A program made the translations under genes and the position numbers. From the NCBI GenBank assembly GCA_913050005.1, contig CAJXBI010000006.1, forward strand, positions 1 to 53,385: a stretch of 53,385 nucleotides of DNA, given 5' to 3'. The notes under the pieces are model-generated. The model searched no databases. It was given only the letters and a program-made list of their open reading frames with translations, and was not told the DNA's origin. Each line of letters begins with the position of its first letter. Position 1 is the stretch's first letter. Positions 51,666 through 53,385 of this stretch are shown here, one piece after another. This DNA comes from an uncultured Bacteroidota bacterium. GTDB lineage: Bacteria; Bacteroidota; Bacteroidia; NS11-12g; UBA9320.

Positions 51666-52661
51666 ATGAGAACTAAAAAAGTAATAAGTCTTAGTCAATT
51701 TATCGCAGACCAACAAAATAAATTTCCAGATGCAAACGGCGATCTTTCCAAAATTTTCAGAGATCTGAAATTCGCTGCTAAAATCGTCAATAAAGATGTT
51801 CGAAAAGCTGGACTTGTAGACGTACTTGGTGCTTTTGGAACAGTAAATGTTCAAGGTGAAGAAGTAAAAAAATTAGATATTATAGCTAACGAAGAATTTA
51901 AATCCTCACTAACACTAGGAGGCGATTGCTGTGCAATTATTTCTGAAGAAGAAGAAGATATTCATCAAATAGAAACCACGTTAAATCTAGACAGTAAATA
52001 TATTATATCCATAGACCCATTAGACGGAAGTAGTAATATTGATGTAAATGCATCAATTGGAACTATCTTTTCAGTTTATAAGCGTAAAAGTCCTTTAGGC
52101 GGACCTGTAACTATGGAAGATGTTCTTCAAAAAGGTGTCAATCAAGTATCTGCAGGTTATATTATTTATGGAAGTAGCACTATGCTTGTATTTACAACCG
52201 GACAAGGTGTAAATGCGTTTACATTAGATTCTTCAATCGGTGATTTTTGTCTCAGTCATCCAAATATTAAAATACCATCAAATGGAAGTATTTATTCCGT
52301 AAATGAAGGAAATTATGACCAGTTTAATCAAAATATAAAAGACTACATTGATTATTGCAGAAACTCTATTGACAAAAAGGTGTATAGTGCCCGATACATA
52401 GGTAGTATGGTTGCAGATTTTCACAGGAATCTACTCAAAGGAGGAATTTTTATGTATCCATCCACTACAAATTCACCTGAAGGAAAACTGAGGCTTATGT
52501 TTGAGAGTAATCCAATGGCATTTATCACTGAACAAGCAGGTGGAATAGCTACTACTGGCCAAGATAGGATACTTGAATTACAACCCACCGAAATCCATGA
52601 GAGAAATCCAGTAATTATGGGTAGTTCGAACATGGTAAAAAAGGCTTTATCGTTTAAATGA
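51666..52661 (+). CDS. fbp: Class 1 fructose-1,6-bisphosphatase
   Basis: YIISIDPLDGSSNIDVNASIGTIFSVYK; ARYIGSMVADFHRNLLKGGIFMYP. Confidence 0.97.
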   Translation: MRTKKVISLSQFIADQQNKFPDANGDLSKIFRDLKFAAKIVNKDVRKAGLVDVLGAFGTVNVQGEEVKKLDIIANEEFKSSLTLGGDCCAIISEEEEDIHQIETTLNLDSKYIISIDPLDGSSNIDVNASIGTIFSVYKRKSPLGGPVTMEDVLQKGVNQVSAGYIIYGSSTMLVFTTGQGVNAFTLDSSIGDFCLSHPNIKIPSNGSIYSVNEGNYDQFNQNIKDYIDYCRNSIDKKVYSARYIGSMVADFHRNLLKGGIFMYPSTTNSPEGKLRLMFESNPMAFITEQAGGIATTGQDRILELQPTEIHERNPVIMGSSNMVKKALSFK

Positions 52662-52915
52662 ATATCAAATTTGTAAGAATATTAATACTCGCAGGGTCAA
52701 TAATTTCATTGATATCTAGCTGCAAAAAAGAGTGCATTAAAAATACAAAATGTAATGAGAACCATGAAAATGACTCAACATTATGTACAGCATATTTTGA
52801 ATCTTAGATATATTATGCTGATGAAAATAAATGTAAATACGAAGGATACAGTGGGTGTTCTCTAATTGGCTTTGAAACACAATCAGAATGTGAAAAATGC
52901 GATTGTAATCGCTAA
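52658..52915 (+). pseudogene. Small Cys-rich lipoprotein with Kunitz/BPTI-like spacing, interrupted by one in-frame TAG (52805-52807)
   Basis: Translation: MNIKFVRILILAGSIISLISSCKKECIKNTKCNENHENDSTLCTAYFES*IYYADENKCKYEGYSGCSLIGFETQSECEKCDCNR*. ATG overlaps the fbp TGA. Signal peptide with lipobox SLISSC. C-x15-C-x7-C crosses the stop codon in frame. Confidence 0.7.
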
Positions 52916-52924
52916 AAGATAAAA

Positions 52925-53385
52925 TTAGGAGTTAGATTTTTTAGCTTTTCGTTTGAATGCATGGTATCGCTTATTATTCGATTTTTTATTTTGAGATGAG
53001 TTGGATGAGCCTCTAGCGTGCTGTTTCGATCGTTTTTTTCCGCCTTCAACAGGGCCTTTTGTTGGCTCAAAACCCTCAACTGTTCCACTTTGAATAGGCA
53101 TCCCTAATAATTTTTCAATGGATTTTAAATAATCATTCTCTTCCACACTTACCAATGAAATAGCAATTCCACTTGCACCTGCCCTACCTGTCCTTCCAAT
53201 TCGATGTACATAATCTTCTGGCACATTTGGCAACTCATAATTGATTACATAAGGTAATAAAGGAATATCCAATCCTCTAGCGGCAATATCAGTAGCTACT
53301 AAAACACTCACCTCGCCACTTTTAAAATTGGCTAAAGCTTTTGTTCGAGCGGATTGTGATTTGTTTCCATGAATTGCAGCTGCTG
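52925..53385 (-). CDS. DEAD/DEAH-box RNA helicase, C-terminal part (5' end outside window)
   Basis: Frame open to the right edge: [69 protein letters not shown]; basic C-terminal tail. Confidence 0.95.
   Translation of the reverse strand, partial: AAAIHGNKSQSARTKALANFKSGEVSVLVATDIAARGLDIPLLPYVINYELPNVPEDYVHRIGRTGRAGASGIAISLVSVEENDYLKSIEKLLGMPIQSGTVEGFEPTKGPVEGGKKRSKQHARGSSNSSQNKKSNNKRYHAFKRKAKKSNS

Noticed and set aside
1-53385. CRISPR arrays, rRNA, transposons, large tandem repeats
   Set aside because: Read for regularly spaced repeats and transposase-like ORFs and found none. A dedicated search (e.g. minced, ISfinder, self-dotplot) was not possible here.

Overview
This window is compact, AT-rich chromosomal DNA from a Bacteroidota member. 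The evidence for that placement is PorU/PorV, T9SS type A sorting domains and repeated TAnnTTTG promoter boxes. Almost all of it is core genome. From left to right it contains: the 3' part of porU plus porV; an overlapping mreB-mreC-mreD-mrdA-rodA-MBL operon; a LexA/S24-type regulator; an HtrA protease; an ECF sigma factor with a putative anti-sigma gene and dapF; an oppC-like permease; an O-antigen ligase/Wzz/Wzx/MFS block; clpX-clpP-tig; tRNA-Leu(UAG); a T9SS cargo protein; holA, HsdR-N-like, nhaD and GT2 genes; a TPR protein; a queuosine-precursor transporter; DUF4159-rsmE-pntB-pntAB-pntAA; dnaK; a DUF4249-like lipoprotein; panB/clpS/plsY/queA; a MacB-like permease; mdh; scoAB; an inositol monophosphatase; divIC; a KdsC-like gene; iscX-ferredoxin; a MORN protein; lysC; fbp; and the 3' part of a DEAD-box helicase gene. 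I saw no mobile element, CRISPR array or obvious defense island. The most unusual item is not in the ORF track: a small Cys-rich lipoprotein ORF (52658..52915) that starts on the fbp stop codon. It resembles a Kunitz/BPTI domain and is interrupted by a single in-frame TAG where that fold normally has an aromatic residue. Other points of interest are two promoter -7 boxes placed so close to start codons that leaderless mRNAs are predicted, an operator-like repeat array upstream of the S24 regulator, and very tight gene packing. That packing includes convergent stop codons overlapping in CTAA and divergent starts 16 bp apart. I do not see convincing evidence of a large undescribed multi-gene system.
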